Shown one piece after another: positions 7,161 through 14,310 of a DNA stretch of 39,925 bases; positions within the stretch are counted from its first letter, which is position 1; each line of letters starts with the position of its first letter. A model generated the notes under the pieces. That model did not search any database. It saw only the letters and a program-made list of their open reading frames with translations, and had not been told where the DNA came from. Source of the stretch: a virus. The stretch covers positions 1 to 39,925 of IMG/VR virus record IMGVR_UViG_3300030060_004758; one strand, written 5' to 3'. The position numbers were made by a program, and so were the translations under genes.

Positions 7161-7288
7161 AATGTTTAGCATGCAAAAAAGGAACTTTGAAATTAGCGAA
7201 TTATGACAATGGCAAGAGAACTTATGCAAAGGCACACCCAAGGGGGTTGTTAGTTTGCAACAGTTGTGGCTATAAGGAGGTTATATGA
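7157..7288 (+). CDS. Mini zinc-ribbon protein (43 aa)
   Basis: The product has two cysteine pairs, CLAC (residues 3-6) and CNSC (34-37), separated by a beta-type linker, which is the classic zinc-ribbon arrangement. It overlaps the SNF2 stop by ATGA and the next start by ATGA, so it is translationally coupled to the helicase. A role as an accessory DNA- or protein-binding subunit is inferred from this position only. Confidence 0.65.
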   Translation: MKCLACKKGTLKLANYDNGKRTYAKAHPRGLLVCNSCGYKEVI

Positions 7289-7545
7289 TGAATGACGAAA
7301 TAGTAAAAGAGATAGCGATAAGTTTAGACGAGATAGAAGATCTGCTTCTTCCCATAAATTCGGCGCTTGAAAAGGCGAAAGAGGAAATAGCAGATTTAAA
7401 AGAAAAGCACGAACGATTAATGGATGAGTTTGCCGTGATAACTGATGAGGTATTTTCTCAAGGGGATTTGAGAGCAGCGGTTCGTGAGATACAAGATGAG
7501 ATGAGAAAGGTAAACAGGAAACTGATACTAATACATGAGGTGTAA
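7285..7545 (+). CDS. Coiled-coil protein (86 aa)
   Basis: From residue 10 to 80 the sequence is one long charged heptad pattern (EIEDLLLPINSALEKAKEEI and IADLKEKHERLMDEF), typical of a coiled coil. Start at 7285 or 7288 (tandem ATGs) after AAGGAGGTTAT. Nothing indicates a specific partner. Confidence 0.6.
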   Translation: MMNDEIVKEIAISLDEIEDLLLPINSALEKAKEEIADLKEKHERLMDEFAVITDEVFSQGDLRAAVREIQDEMRKVNRKLILIHEV

Positions 7546-7547
7546 AT

Positions 7548-7979
7548 ATGACAAAAACATTTGAAGAATTGAAACAGAAAGCATTAGACGGAGAAATGGA
7601 CAATGACGCTGAAGGTTCAGTGGCGTTGATGTGTGAGGTTGGAAAATTGAGTAAGCGTGAAAGATGGGAAATAACTCGGATAACCTACGATCGCCTCAGT
7701 CCTAAAGAGAAATTAAAAGAGTTGGGCCGGGAGTATAGGATGAGAAGTCAATACTTCAATGACCTTATGGATTGGGAACCTAATGGAAAAGTCAACTTTG
7801 CAATAAAGGAGGCCACTGAAAGATTAGAAGATAAGCATTGGGAAGTCAACGAAACGCTATATCTTTTTGCTAGGAGAATCCGTGACTTTGTTTTAGAAAG
7901 CAATTACATTTACACAATAAAGAACCAGTACGATTGGTACTTGGATAAAGAAGAAACAGAACTGAAGGGAGAACTATGA
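7548..7979 (+). CDS. Unknown soluble protein (143 aa)
   Basis: A mainly helical, charged protein containing GKLSKRERWEITRITYDRLS and later KHWEVNETLYLFARRIRDFV. ATG 7548 follows a GAGGTGTAAAT junction, and ATGA joins it to the next gene. Not recognised. Confidence 0.6.
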   Translation: MTKTFEELKQKALDGEMDNDAEGSVALMCEVGKLSKRERWEITRITYDRLSPKEKLKELGREYRMRSQYFNDLMDWEPNGKVNFAIKEATERLEDKHWEVNETLYLFARRIRDFVLESNYIYTIKNQYDWYLDKEETELKGEL

Positions 7980-8305
7980 CAGAGAAAACAGTAGAGATAG
8001 TAGCAAAAGACATTGACGACAATGGTGTTTGGCATTGGGAGGGCAGCGAAACGCCTATACCGTTGCTTGGTAATCATGTGCCTATACCCGATAGAGTCAG
8101 ATTACCTTTGGACCCTGAGATGCAAGAAGTCCTAGCCTTAGTCAAGGCTAGCGATTGGTTGGAGATGTGCCCTATCTGTGAGCAGGCACCGGCACCGGGC
8201 ATCTTACTAGTGACAGAGTATACTAAAATATACCCAGCACATTGCTGTAACAAGATGATGTGGATGACAGATGAGAGGGATAACAGTGACATCTTCCCAA
8301 GATGA
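7976..8305 (+). CDS. Unknown protein with CPIC...HCC cysteine cluster (109 aa)
   Basis: The C-terminal half has CPIC (about residues 65-68) and HCC (about 90-92), spaced 20 residues apart, suggesting a zinc-binding fold. The first half carries GVWHWEGSETPIPLLGNHVP. ATGA overlap with the gene before. The end overlaps the start of the next gene. No family recognised. Confidence 0.6.
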   Translation: MTEKTVEIVAKDIDDNGVWHWEGSETPIPLLGNHVPIPDRVRLPLDPEMQEVLALVKASDWLEMCPICEQAPAPGILLVTEYTKIYPAHCCNKMMWMTDERDNSDIFPR

Positions 8306-9014
8306 ACAAACACCTGAACAACAAGTCGATGCCCTGCTCAGAAGCCTAGCCGTCGGTGCCTTGTGGGAACCGGCTGGCAATGGCTTAACTTACATGAAAA
8401 CAGGGGATAGGGAAGTAGAATTGATGGTTCAGCAAGACAGTGCAGAATCAGCACAGGCTCGTGTTAGACTTGGCATAACTATGGCTAAGGCCGGTTGGCA
8501 GGTAAAAGAGGACAGTGTGCAAGTTGCACCAGTGCAGAATTTGTCTCCGCAGCAGCAATACATGAGGGAGCAAATGATGCGACAAGAAGTGGCACAAACT
8601 ACTTGGAAATGCCAAACACCTGACTGTGGTTGTCTTTTGTCAGCCTTCCCACTGGAGGAAGCCAAGTGGATGTTTGTAGGGCAAGAGAAAATAGAAGATG
8701 GCAACGGTATTGAACAGGATGCTGAAATTTGGGCAGTTAACATAACATGTCCTGTATGTGACACACTCATTTCTATGGAGCCATTAGAATTTGCTCTATT
8801 AGCGGGGGATGATTTAATGATGTCCTATAAGACACCTAAAGCACAATTAGAAGCACTGGACAGACATACTATAATCAAAATGATGGATAGTGGTGAAGGT
8901 AGATCTAGTATAATCATTACTGGTTCCTTTTGCCCGTTCAGCGGAGAACTATTGCCACCTCATGTAAGAGGAGCAGTGGTCAGTTTCAAAGGACTAAGCA
9001 ATGAGGAGGAATGA
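8286..9014 (+). CDS. Unknown protein with zinc-ribbon-like cysteines (242 aa)
   Basis: I prefer the GTG at 8286 because GAGAGGGA lies just upstream; the ATG at 8271 has no binding site and deepens the overlap with the previous gene. After a Gln-rich segment (SPQQQYMREQMMRQE) the middle has CQTPDCGC and CPVC, about 45 residues apart, a possible zinc ribbon. The end SNEEE contains the next binding site. It could be a DNA-binding regulator; there is no direct evidence. Confidence 0.6.
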   Translation: MTSSQDEQTPEQQVDALLRSLAVGALWEPAGNGLTYMKTGDREVELMVQQDSAESAQARVRLGITMAKAGWQVKEDSVQVAPVQNLSPQQQYMREQMMRQEVAQTTWKCQTPDCGCLLSAFPLEEAKWMFVGQEKIEDGNGIEQDAEIWAVNITCPVCDTLISMEPLEFALLAGDDLMMSYKTPKAQLEALDRHTIIKMMDSGEGRSSIIITGSFCPFSGELLPPHVRGAVVSFKGLSNEEE

Positions 9015-9016
9015 AC

Positions 9017-9463
9017 ATGGGCTATAACATGAATAGAGAAGTATTAGAAGAACAAGCAAAAAAGATACAGGAACAGGCCAAAAAAATACAGGCTGGATTG
9101 CAGACTATGAAAAGTCTTCAGCATTGTCTTGTTAACGGTTGTAGTTTTGATTTACACGTAACTCAACAAGACTTTCATGAGATATTAGAGATGAGAGCAG
9201 TGTGTTCTGTGTGTAGTGCGCAGACAGAACTGTTTGAACATCTCCCACTATCAATGCCTGATGATGAGGATAGAGTCGGTGACTTGGCTGAATTAAGGTT
9301 AGATGAAATAGATGTAGAGACACCTGAAGAAGGAGTCGATGAAAATGGCGTGTTAGTAACTGATGAATGGCCGAGAAACGATCCTGATGAGGGGGAACCA
9401 AATCAACTTCACAACCTTCCAAAAGGTGTGTTTGAGAAAGTAAAGGAAAGAATTGGAGAGTGA
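9017..9463 (+). CDS. Unknown protein with N-terminal heptad repeat and cysteine pairs (148 aa)
   Basis: ATG 9017 is spaced correctly from GAGGAGGA; ATG 9011 touches it. The N-terminus contains a direct repeat EQAKKIQ-EQAKKIQ, probably a short coiled coil. HCLVNGC and CSVC follow and could bind zinc. The C-terminal third is very acidic (ETPEEGVDENG, NDPDEGEPNQ). This domain order suggests a dimeric zinc-binding protein with an acidic tail, perhaps a regulator or DNA mimic; both are guesses. Confidence 0.55.
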   Translation: MGYNMNREVLEEQAKKIQEQAKKIQAGLQTMKSLQHCLVNGCSFDLHVTQQDFHEILEMRAVCSVCSAQTELFEHLPLSMPDDEDRVGDLAELRLDEIDVETPEEGVDENGVLVTDEWPRNDPDEGEPNQLHNLPKGVFEKVKERIGE

Positions 9464-9467
9464 AAAT

Positions 9468-9737
9468 GTGAGCAAGAGCGTAAAGGTAAAATTTGGAAAT
9501 TTAGCAGAGGAAGTTTTGAAAGAGGCAAACGAGGCATTAGCAGTAACTGTCATTATTGACAGAGTCGCTGCTAAGGCATTGACTAAGATACAAAAAAATG
9601 GAAGGGTGTCAAGTAATAGAAACCTAAAGCAAGTGACAAACAGAGTGGCTTCAGCGTATCTTAGACAAGATAAGCGTTTTGTCAAAACTGAACAAGATGC
9701 GTGGCGTGTCAACTTATGGACACTAGCGGAGGAATGA
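9468..9737 (+). CDS. Probable winged-helix protein (89 aa)
   Basis: GTG at 9468 is favoured over TTG 9453 by GGAGAG at 9455-9460. The basic middle (ALTKIQKNGRVSSNRNLKQV) followed by TNRVASAYLRQDKRFVKT and WRVNLWTLAEE fits a winged helix, with a recognition helix ahead of a beta wing ending in the LWxLAE strand. The gene at 22240 has the same ending pattern. It would act as a small DNA-binding regulator. Confidence 0.5.
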   Translation: MSKSVKVKFGNLAEEVLKEANEALAVTVIIDRVAAKALTKIQKNGRVSSNRNLKQVTNRVASAYLRQDKRFVKTEQDAWRVNLWTLAEE

Positions 9738-9739
9738 AT

Positions 9740-10492
9740 ATGAGTAAAAAAATAAATGAAGCACATAAAAAATTGATAGAAGCATACAAGGTATTACACC
9801 AAACACACATATTGTTACATGACAGAAGGTGTAAATCATTACCAAGAAGGTATGGTGTGGAGCAATTGACTGAAAGAGAAATACCAACCAAAGGTAGTCT
9901 GACCCAATCTGATTGGAACCACCTTATATGGGCATGGAACAGATACTCTCAGTATCAATGTGATGTCGAATGGAAAGCGGAACAAATGCTAAGAGATGTT
10001 GTTGACGATCTAGACGACTATCTTTATGACAACGGGCACCCACTACATGACGAAACAGATGGATGGGAGGATGAACCAAGAGAGTTTGTCAATGAAAGGT
10101 TCAACCAATACCTGAAGGAGTTTTGGCCGTCAAAGGCTAAACATGAGGAGGAGTCTGTTGCTAAAGTCGAGAAGCCTAAACCCAAAGCCCCATCAGAGGA
10201 TTTCACATACGATACAAAACCTGTTTGGAAAAGAACCATTGATAGTCTAGTATTCGCTGACTTCTTAGATGGTAACGGGATTATGCAAACGACAACATGG
10301 GCGTTACAGGATGGTGGCAAAACATGGACTAAGTATGGCACAGAAGGGGCATTTAGATATGTGTTCAAAGGAGATAGAGTCCTGTTAGAATCTAGTTATC
10401 ATGGTAGCCTTAGATACTTCAAATTGTCAGATGCACAGAGTAAGAAACTCAGAGAGTACTATGGTGAAAATGGTGAAAGGTGGGAAGAATGA
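9740..10492 (+). CDS. Unknown two-part protein (250 aa)
   Basis: ATG 9740 is best spaced from CGGAGGA (9727-9733). Residues 1-130 are helical with many aromatic and acidic residues (LIWAWNRYSQYQCDVEWKAE, DVVDDLDDYLYD). A Lys/Pro linker (KVEKPKPKAP) then leads to a beta-rich C-terminal domain (WALQDGGKTWTKYG, RYVFKGDRVLLES). The C-terminal part could be an SH3- or OB-like module. No family recognised. Ends in WEE with an ATGA overlap. Confidence 0.55.
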   Translation: MSKKINEAHKKLIEAYKVLHQTHILLHDRRCKSLPRRYGVEQLTEREIPTKGSLTQSDWNHLIWAWNRYSQYQCDVEWKAEQMLRDVVDDLDDYLYDNGHPLHDETDGWEDEPREFVNERFNQYLKEFWPSKAKHEEESVAKVEKPKPKAPSEDFTYDTKPVWKRTIDSLVFADFLDGNGIMQTTTWALQDGGKTWTKYGTEGAFRYVFKGDRVLLESSYHGSLRYFKLSDAQSKKLREYYGENGERWEE

Positions 10493-10773
10493 GTGAGGTA
10501 GACATTGGTAAAGCATATCCGCAGTACATCGTATGGCGCAAACCTGCTACGAGCAAGCGTCACAAAGGTAAGAAAGAAACAGTGCTTACCAAAGTCTACC
10601 CACCGAGCGGTCCACAAGTGGACATTAGACTACGCAACAATGTAACAGGTGGCTTTACAAGGGAGGGCATTCGTCTGTCCTTGGAGGATGCAGTGTCTTT
10701 GAGCAAGGCACTGTCTAAACTTGTAGAACATTTACAAGAGGAGAGGGAGAGTGTAGAAGGTGTTACTGGCTGA
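10489..10773 (+). CDS. Small basic protein, possible PC4-like fold (94 aa)
   Basis: The start is the ATGA at 10489. A basic N-terminal part (KPATSKRHKGKKETVLTK) precedes VDIRLRNNVTGGFTREGIRL followed by SLEDAVSLSKALSKLVEHL. The order VDIR - loop - (K/R)xGIxL - helix resembles PC4/YdbC-type single-stranded DNA-binding proteins, which dimerise through that helix. The match is by eye and weak; the WxxL of true PC4 is absent. Confidence 0.5.
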   Translation: MSEVDIGKAYPQYIVWRKPATSKRHKGKKETVLTKVYPPSGPQVDIRLRNNVTGGFTREGIRLSLEDAVSLSKALSKLVEHLQEERESVEGVTG

Positions 10774-12226
10774 AGCAGCAATGTTGTCACGCAGACTCAA
10801 AGAATCTTATACAAGGTGGAGGCGTGAAACCGAATCAAGATCGGAAGCCTTCAAAATATCAATCAAAGCATTGAAAGACAGACTCAGTGAACGAGTCGAA
10901 GTAATTGAAGATGTTATTGACATACTTTATCCGAAGTATTCTAAATACGAACAGCAGTTCGTTTCAGTGCTTTGGGTCAGAGATAACGTGTGTTCAGAGT
11001 TAGGCATATCTCCCATACACTGGAACATGGTCATGACGGGTAAACCAATCGTGCCATACTTGGCAACCGAGTCTTCTGAGATAGGAGGAGAGGGCTGGAC
11101 AATTAAGCAAGCGTTGATGGCTATGCACCGTATCAAAGACGAGGGTGTGCTGTCAATGGCTCAAAACATGAATGAAGATGAAGCGCTGTTGTTTTGGTCT
11201 AGGGCAATGGGTGAACAGGAACCTATGCCTATCGACAGATTCTTGCAGATGCTTTCGTATCTACCTGAGTCAAATGGCATAACCAATCTACAAAGCATTC
11301 GCCACCAACTGATAACCATGAGTCCTCAAGAAGTGGCAATCAAGATCTTACACAAAGAATTGGTTACACTTAACAATGAACTGTTCCTTCAGCCGGGGCA
11401 ACCATTCGTAGCACCTATCTTCCAAGCGTGGACATCGATGGTAGCACCATCAGGAGTGTATGCAGATGTGATGAGAGGTTCAAGGAGATACTTACACATC
11501 ACTGAATTTCCAAAGGGTTCTTTCAGAGGAGTGATTTACTCTAGGGACAGACAAGTGGTGGGCAAGATACACACATTCGACTTACCGTTCCAAGCCGAGG
11601 CCATCCTTGAAGTGGAAATGTCCGGTGATAAAATCACCAAGATAACCGATGCTTATTCAATTGGAGAAGATTGGGAGGTTTACAGAGTAAACAGGTCAGA
11701 GCGTCTTTCTAGGGTAAACAGTTTAGAACCAACTGTCCCTGTTGACGGTGGTAAACTAGTAGAGAGTGGGTCAGACATTGGCTCTTTACTGAATCAACTA
11801 GACGGTAGAGAAAGACTGCGCCTAGTTAAGTCCGGCCCAGTGGAGATGCGTGATAGCAACGGATGGGTTGTAATTCAACAGGCGTTCCACATACACTTCT
11901 TAGTAAGTGCAATTCGTAAGGATGAGGAGTTCGATACAATCCTGCGCCTGTCTGTATTAGATGGTTATGAGACATTTGAGGTAGGCGAGAGCAAGGTTCC
12001 GACTGATGTAGCCCAACACATAAGAACGAGGCTGGGTCAACAGGGGGTGCTTGCGGGGAAATCTTGGATGCCAATAGATGAATATGGTTTGGTTGTAGTA
12101 GCCGAAGTAACCGGCTTCGATCTTGATAAGATGAAAGCCACACACTTGAACATACTATATGCAGATGATACACTGGGTTACAGTGATACATCACAACTGA
12201 CAGATTTGATAGAATTAGCGGAGTGA
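10760..12226 (+). CDS. Large unknown protein of the replication region (488 aa)
   Basis: It opens at GTG 10760 inside the previous gene; ATG 10781 (MLSRRLKES) is an alternative. The N-terminal third is helical (RRETESRSEAFKISIKALKD). The centre carries GVYADVMRGSRRYLHI, then AILEVEMSGDKITKITDAYS, loosely resembling the order of motifs I and III of ATP-dependent ligases, but the catalytic lysine (KxDGxR) is replaced by M. The last third is beta-rich. It could be an inactive nucleotidyltransferase-like or OB-fold protein; I do not assign it. Confidence 0.65.
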   Translation: MLLAEAAMLSRRLKESYTRWRRETESRSEAFKISIKALKDRLSERVEVIEDVIDILYPKYSKYEQQFVSVLWVRDNVCSELGISPIHWNMVMTGKPIVPYLATESSEIGGEGWTIKQALMAMHRIKDEGVLSMAQNMNEDEALLFWSRAMGEQEPMPIDRFLQMLSYLPESNGITNLQSIRHQLITMSPQEVAIKILHKELVTLNNELFLQPGQPFVAPIFQAWTSMVAPSGVYADVMRGSRRYLHITEFPKGSFRGVIYSRDRQVVGKIHTFDLPFQAEAILEVEMSGDKITKITDAYSIGEDWEVYRVNRSERLSRVNSLEPTVPVDGGKLVESGSDIGSLLNQLDGRERLRLVKSGPVEMRDSNGWVVIQQAFHIHFLVSAIRKDEEFDTILRLSVLDGYETFEVGESKVPTDVAQHIRTRLGQQGVLAGKSWMPIDEYGLVVVAEVTGFDLDKMKATHLNILYADDTLGYSDTSQLTDLIELAE

Positions 12227-12231
12227 GAGAA

Positions 12232-12666
12232 ATGAACTGGAGAGAAAGAGAAAGAGAAATCAAGCGTAAGGAACATCTTAGACAACAAAAAGAGAGAAAC
12301 AAAGAGAGAACGGAAAAGATAGCCAAATACTTTTACCAGCGAGGCATTAAAGAGTTACCCGAAGTGAGAGAAGGTTATGATTACATTTCATTTTGTAAGA
12401 AACATGGGATAGTAGCACACGGTTTCAGTGTTCCTCACTCTGAGATTTCCTGTGAATGTAAAGAGTTGTCAGCACCTTCTAAGAATGTGAAGAAAAGTGC
12501 TGTTTGTCACTTTGCAATAAAGTCTAGCAAAGTAGGGTCAATTGTAGCATGTTCCTATCCTTCTGATTTAGGAGTATTTACAAGTGACATATCAAAGGTA
12601 GGTTGCGGTAATTGTAGGAAGCGATTAGAGATGGCATTGAGATTAAGTAAGGAGATGAAAGAATGA
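12232..12666 (+). CDS. Basic protein with C-terminal cysteines (144 aa)
   Basis: ATG 12232 gives a strongly charged helix (REREREIKRKEHLRQQKERN) at the start, likely nucleic-acid or coiled-coil contact. Later CECKEL, CHF and CGNCRKR give several cysteines that could form a zinc site. The end RLSKEMKE overlaps the next gene by ATGA. Not recognised. Confidence 0.55.
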   Translation: MNWREREREIKRKEHLRQQKERNKERTEKIAKYFYQRGIKELPEVREGYDYISFCKKHGIVAHGFSVPHSEISCECKELSAPSKNVKKSAVCHFAIKSSKVGSIVACSYPSDLGVFTSDISKVGCGNCRKRLEMALRLSKEMKE

Positions 12667-12806
12667 ATATGACAGAAATAAAGGACAAAGCAATAATCGG
12701 ATTAATGGGCATTGCTATACAACACATAGACAATGGTGATACAGACAAAGCGAGAGATACAATGATGGGAATAATAAACACCCTAGAAGGACAGGTGACG
12801 GCATGA
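12663..12806 (+). CDS. Mini-protein (47 aa)
   Basis: ATGA overlaps at both ends. The product (MNMTEIKDKAIIGLMGIAIQ...) reads as two short helices around DNGDTDKARDTM. The last codons (GQVTA) are written by the same bases that form the start cassette of the next gene. Confidence 0.45.
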   Translation: MNMTEIKDKAIIGLMGIAIQHIDNGDTDKARDTMMGIINTLEGQVTA

Positions 12807-12807
12807 A
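12793..12807 (+). repeat. Start cassette repeat, copy 1 (15 bp)
   Basis: AGGTGACGGCATGAA occurs identically at 12793-12807, 13122-13136 and 13237-13251, each time carrying the binding site and ATG of a small gene. Copies 2 and 3 are identical over 22 bases (13115-13136 and 13230-13251). Confidence 0.9.
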
Positions 12808-13135
12808 TGGAACAGATGTAGTTTGGAGTAAAGAGATGAAGGACATGGCAGTTTATTGTATGACAAGTAGTAACGCAATTGATAGCATAGGTCATTACTT
12901 AGTTGAATATATTGCACGAGAAGATGATGCACTTCAAGGGATTGAATGCAATGGTGAGTGTCAGCATGAAATAGACATTTACAATGCAGCATTAACTAAA
13001 GTAATTCAAAAATCGAAGCACTTCAAAGACATAAGGAAGTTTTTACAAGATGCTTCCGAATACTATGGCGGTGATTACTTTCATCTTTTGGTTAAATATC
13101 TAAAGGAAAATTATGGCGTGGAGGTGACGGCATGA
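12803..13135 (+). CDS. Unknown helical protein (110 aa)
   Basis: Start ATG at the ATGA of start-cassette copy 1. Contains MTSSNAIDSIGHYLVEYIA, a CNGEC pair at about residues 49-53 and KYLKENYGVEVTA at the end. Mostly helical. No family recognised. Confidence 0.55.
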   Translation: MNGTDVVWSKEMKDMAVYCMTSSNAIDSIGHYLVEYIAREDDALQGIECNGECQHEIDIYNAALTKVIQKSKHFKDIRKFLQDASEYYGGDYFHLLVKYLKENYGVEVTA

Positions 13136-13136
13136 A
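13115..13136 (+). repeat. Start cassette repeat, copy 2 (22 bp)
   Basis: Identical over 22 bases to 13230-13251. Here the frame reads V-E-V-T-A-stop for the upstream gene and opens the next gene through ATGA. Confidence 0.9.
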
Positions 13137-13242
13137 TGAAAAGAAGTGCCCAATGTGTAAAAAATATGAACCGATTATTTACAACGAAGTATGCGCCGTA
13201 TGCACTGCTATACTTGAAGATGAAGACGAGGCGTGGAGGTGA
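13132..13242 (+). CDS. Mini zinc-ribbon protein (36 aa)
   Basis: The product MNEKKCPMCKKYEP...CAVCTAIL has two CxxC pairs 15 residues apart, a minimal zinc ribbon, and an acidic end (EDEDEAWR). It lies between two copies of the 22-bp start cassette; the second copy is read here as A-W-R-stop, a different frame from copy 2. It precedes a second ribbon gene and the clamp loader. Confidence 0.55.
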   Translation: MNEKKCPMCKKYEPIIYNEVCAVCTAILEDEDEAWR

Positions 13243-13251
13243 CGGCATGAA
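13230..13251 (+). repeat. Start cassette repeat, copy 3 (22 bp)
   Basis: Third copy of the start cassette. Because it is read in another frame upstream, the stop falls within AGGTGA and a 4-base gap, not an ATGA overlap, separates the genes. Confidence 0.9.
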
Positions 13252-13372
13252 GCGAGGAGAGCGTAAAGATGGAAGTGTAGTCAAACACTGCGGTATTCGC
13301 ATAGCGAGTAAATGGAACTATTGCCCAATATGTGGTAAGAAGAAGGAAACGAAGGTGGTTTCATGGTCGTAA
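13247..13372 (+). CDS. Mini protein with CPIC zinc pair (41 aa)
   Basis: ATG 13247 lies in start-cassette copy 3. The protein has HCGI (residues 14-17), CPICGKK (26-32) and many lysines; C15, C26 and C29 plus H14 could hold zinc. It overlaps the start of the clamp loader by 10 bases, so the two are translationally coupled. Confidence 0.55.
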   Translation: MKRGERKDGSVVKHCGIRIASKWNYCPICGKKKETKVVSWS

Positions 13373-14310
13373 TATGGAGAGAAAAATATAGACCAAACAA
13401 AATAGACGACCTAGCAGGTTGTAAGGAATTCAAAGAAGCAGCCAAGTCTTGGCTAGCCAAAGGTAGCCTACCAGCAAACATGCTGTATGTAGGGCCACCC
13501 GGTGTAGGCAAGACCAGCGCAGCCTATGCACTAGCCAAAGAGTTGTTTGGTGATTATTTCGATCCGTCTAACTTTATTGTAACGAATGCGAGTGATGAGC
13601 GTGGTATCGATTTCGTCAGAGAACTAAAGCACATGGTAAAGCAAAAAGGGATAGGAGTTAGAAGGCGGATATTCGTGCTGGATGAAGCAGACTCTTTGAC
13701 ACCTGCGGCACAGAAGGCATTGAGACAAGTGATGGAAGATAGTCACAGAACTGCGATATTCATATTGACGGCCAACGACATCTCTCCAATTCACAAAGCA
13801 ATTAGAGACAGATGCCTCACATTCAGATTCAAACCCCTCACTGATGAAGAAGCGAGAGACAAACTAACTCAGATTCACTTAGCAGAAAACCTGCCGGAAC
13901 CATGGATAGAACAGTATACTATGTTGAACCGTTTAACCAACGGAAGTCTAAGACAGAGCATAGACATTTTAGAGGCAACACCTAAAACAGATGGCGGGCT
14001 TTTGCAGAAACTTAAACGCAATACTGAGAGCCTAAACAAGGCAGCACTCAGTTACATCGGTGAGAACTATAAGCGATTAGCATTACACTTGAAAAACAAC
14101 CTCAAAGAGGGAAACAGTCGTATCGCAACACTAATAGGGTTGAGACAAAGAGGCAGGTCCCTGCTGGAGGATGGTCAAGAAGATTGGTTTGCATTTATGT
14201 TGACATATGGAGAATTCATATTGTTAGCAAATATGTGGCCGGATGATGACGATTCCTTTGTAGACTACTTTGTAGCAAAATTAAGGAAAAACAAGGAGGA
14301 AAAAATATGA
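13363..14310 (+). CDS. rfcS: Clamp loader ATPase, RFC small-subunit type
   Basis: The start WREKYRP is the diagnostic RFC N-terminus. Walker A GPPGVGKT is at 44-51, Walker B LDEADSLT with D107-E108-A-D110, sensor 1 LTAND, and the arginine-finger motif is DRC (IRDRCLTF) where SRC is usual. At 315 residues it matches archaeal RFC-S (about 320). RFC opens and loads the PCNA ring at primer ends. No RFC-L is in the window, so the viral loader may be made of this subunit alone or use a host partner. Followed by ATGA into the next replication gene. Confidence 0.93.
   Translation: MVVIWREKYRPNKIDDLAGCKEFKEAAKSWLAKGSLPANMLYVGPPGVGKTSAAYALAKELFGDYFDPSNFIVTNASDERGIDFVRELKHMVKQKGIGVRRRIFVLDEADSLTPAAQKALRQVMEDSHRTAIFILTANDISPIHKAIRDRCLTFRFKPLTDEEARDKLTQIHLAENLPEPWIEQYTMLNRLTNGSLRQSIDILEATPKTDGGLLQKLKRNTESLNKAALSYIGENYKRLALHLKNNLKEGNSRIATLIGLRQRGRSLLEDGQEDWFAFMLTYGEFILLANMWPDDDDSFVDYFVAKLRKNKEEKI

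Noticed and set aside
11826-12326. 166-residue minus-strand frame
   Set aside because: Covers the end of one plus-strand gene and the start of the next; Leu/Ser-rich shadow with no motif.
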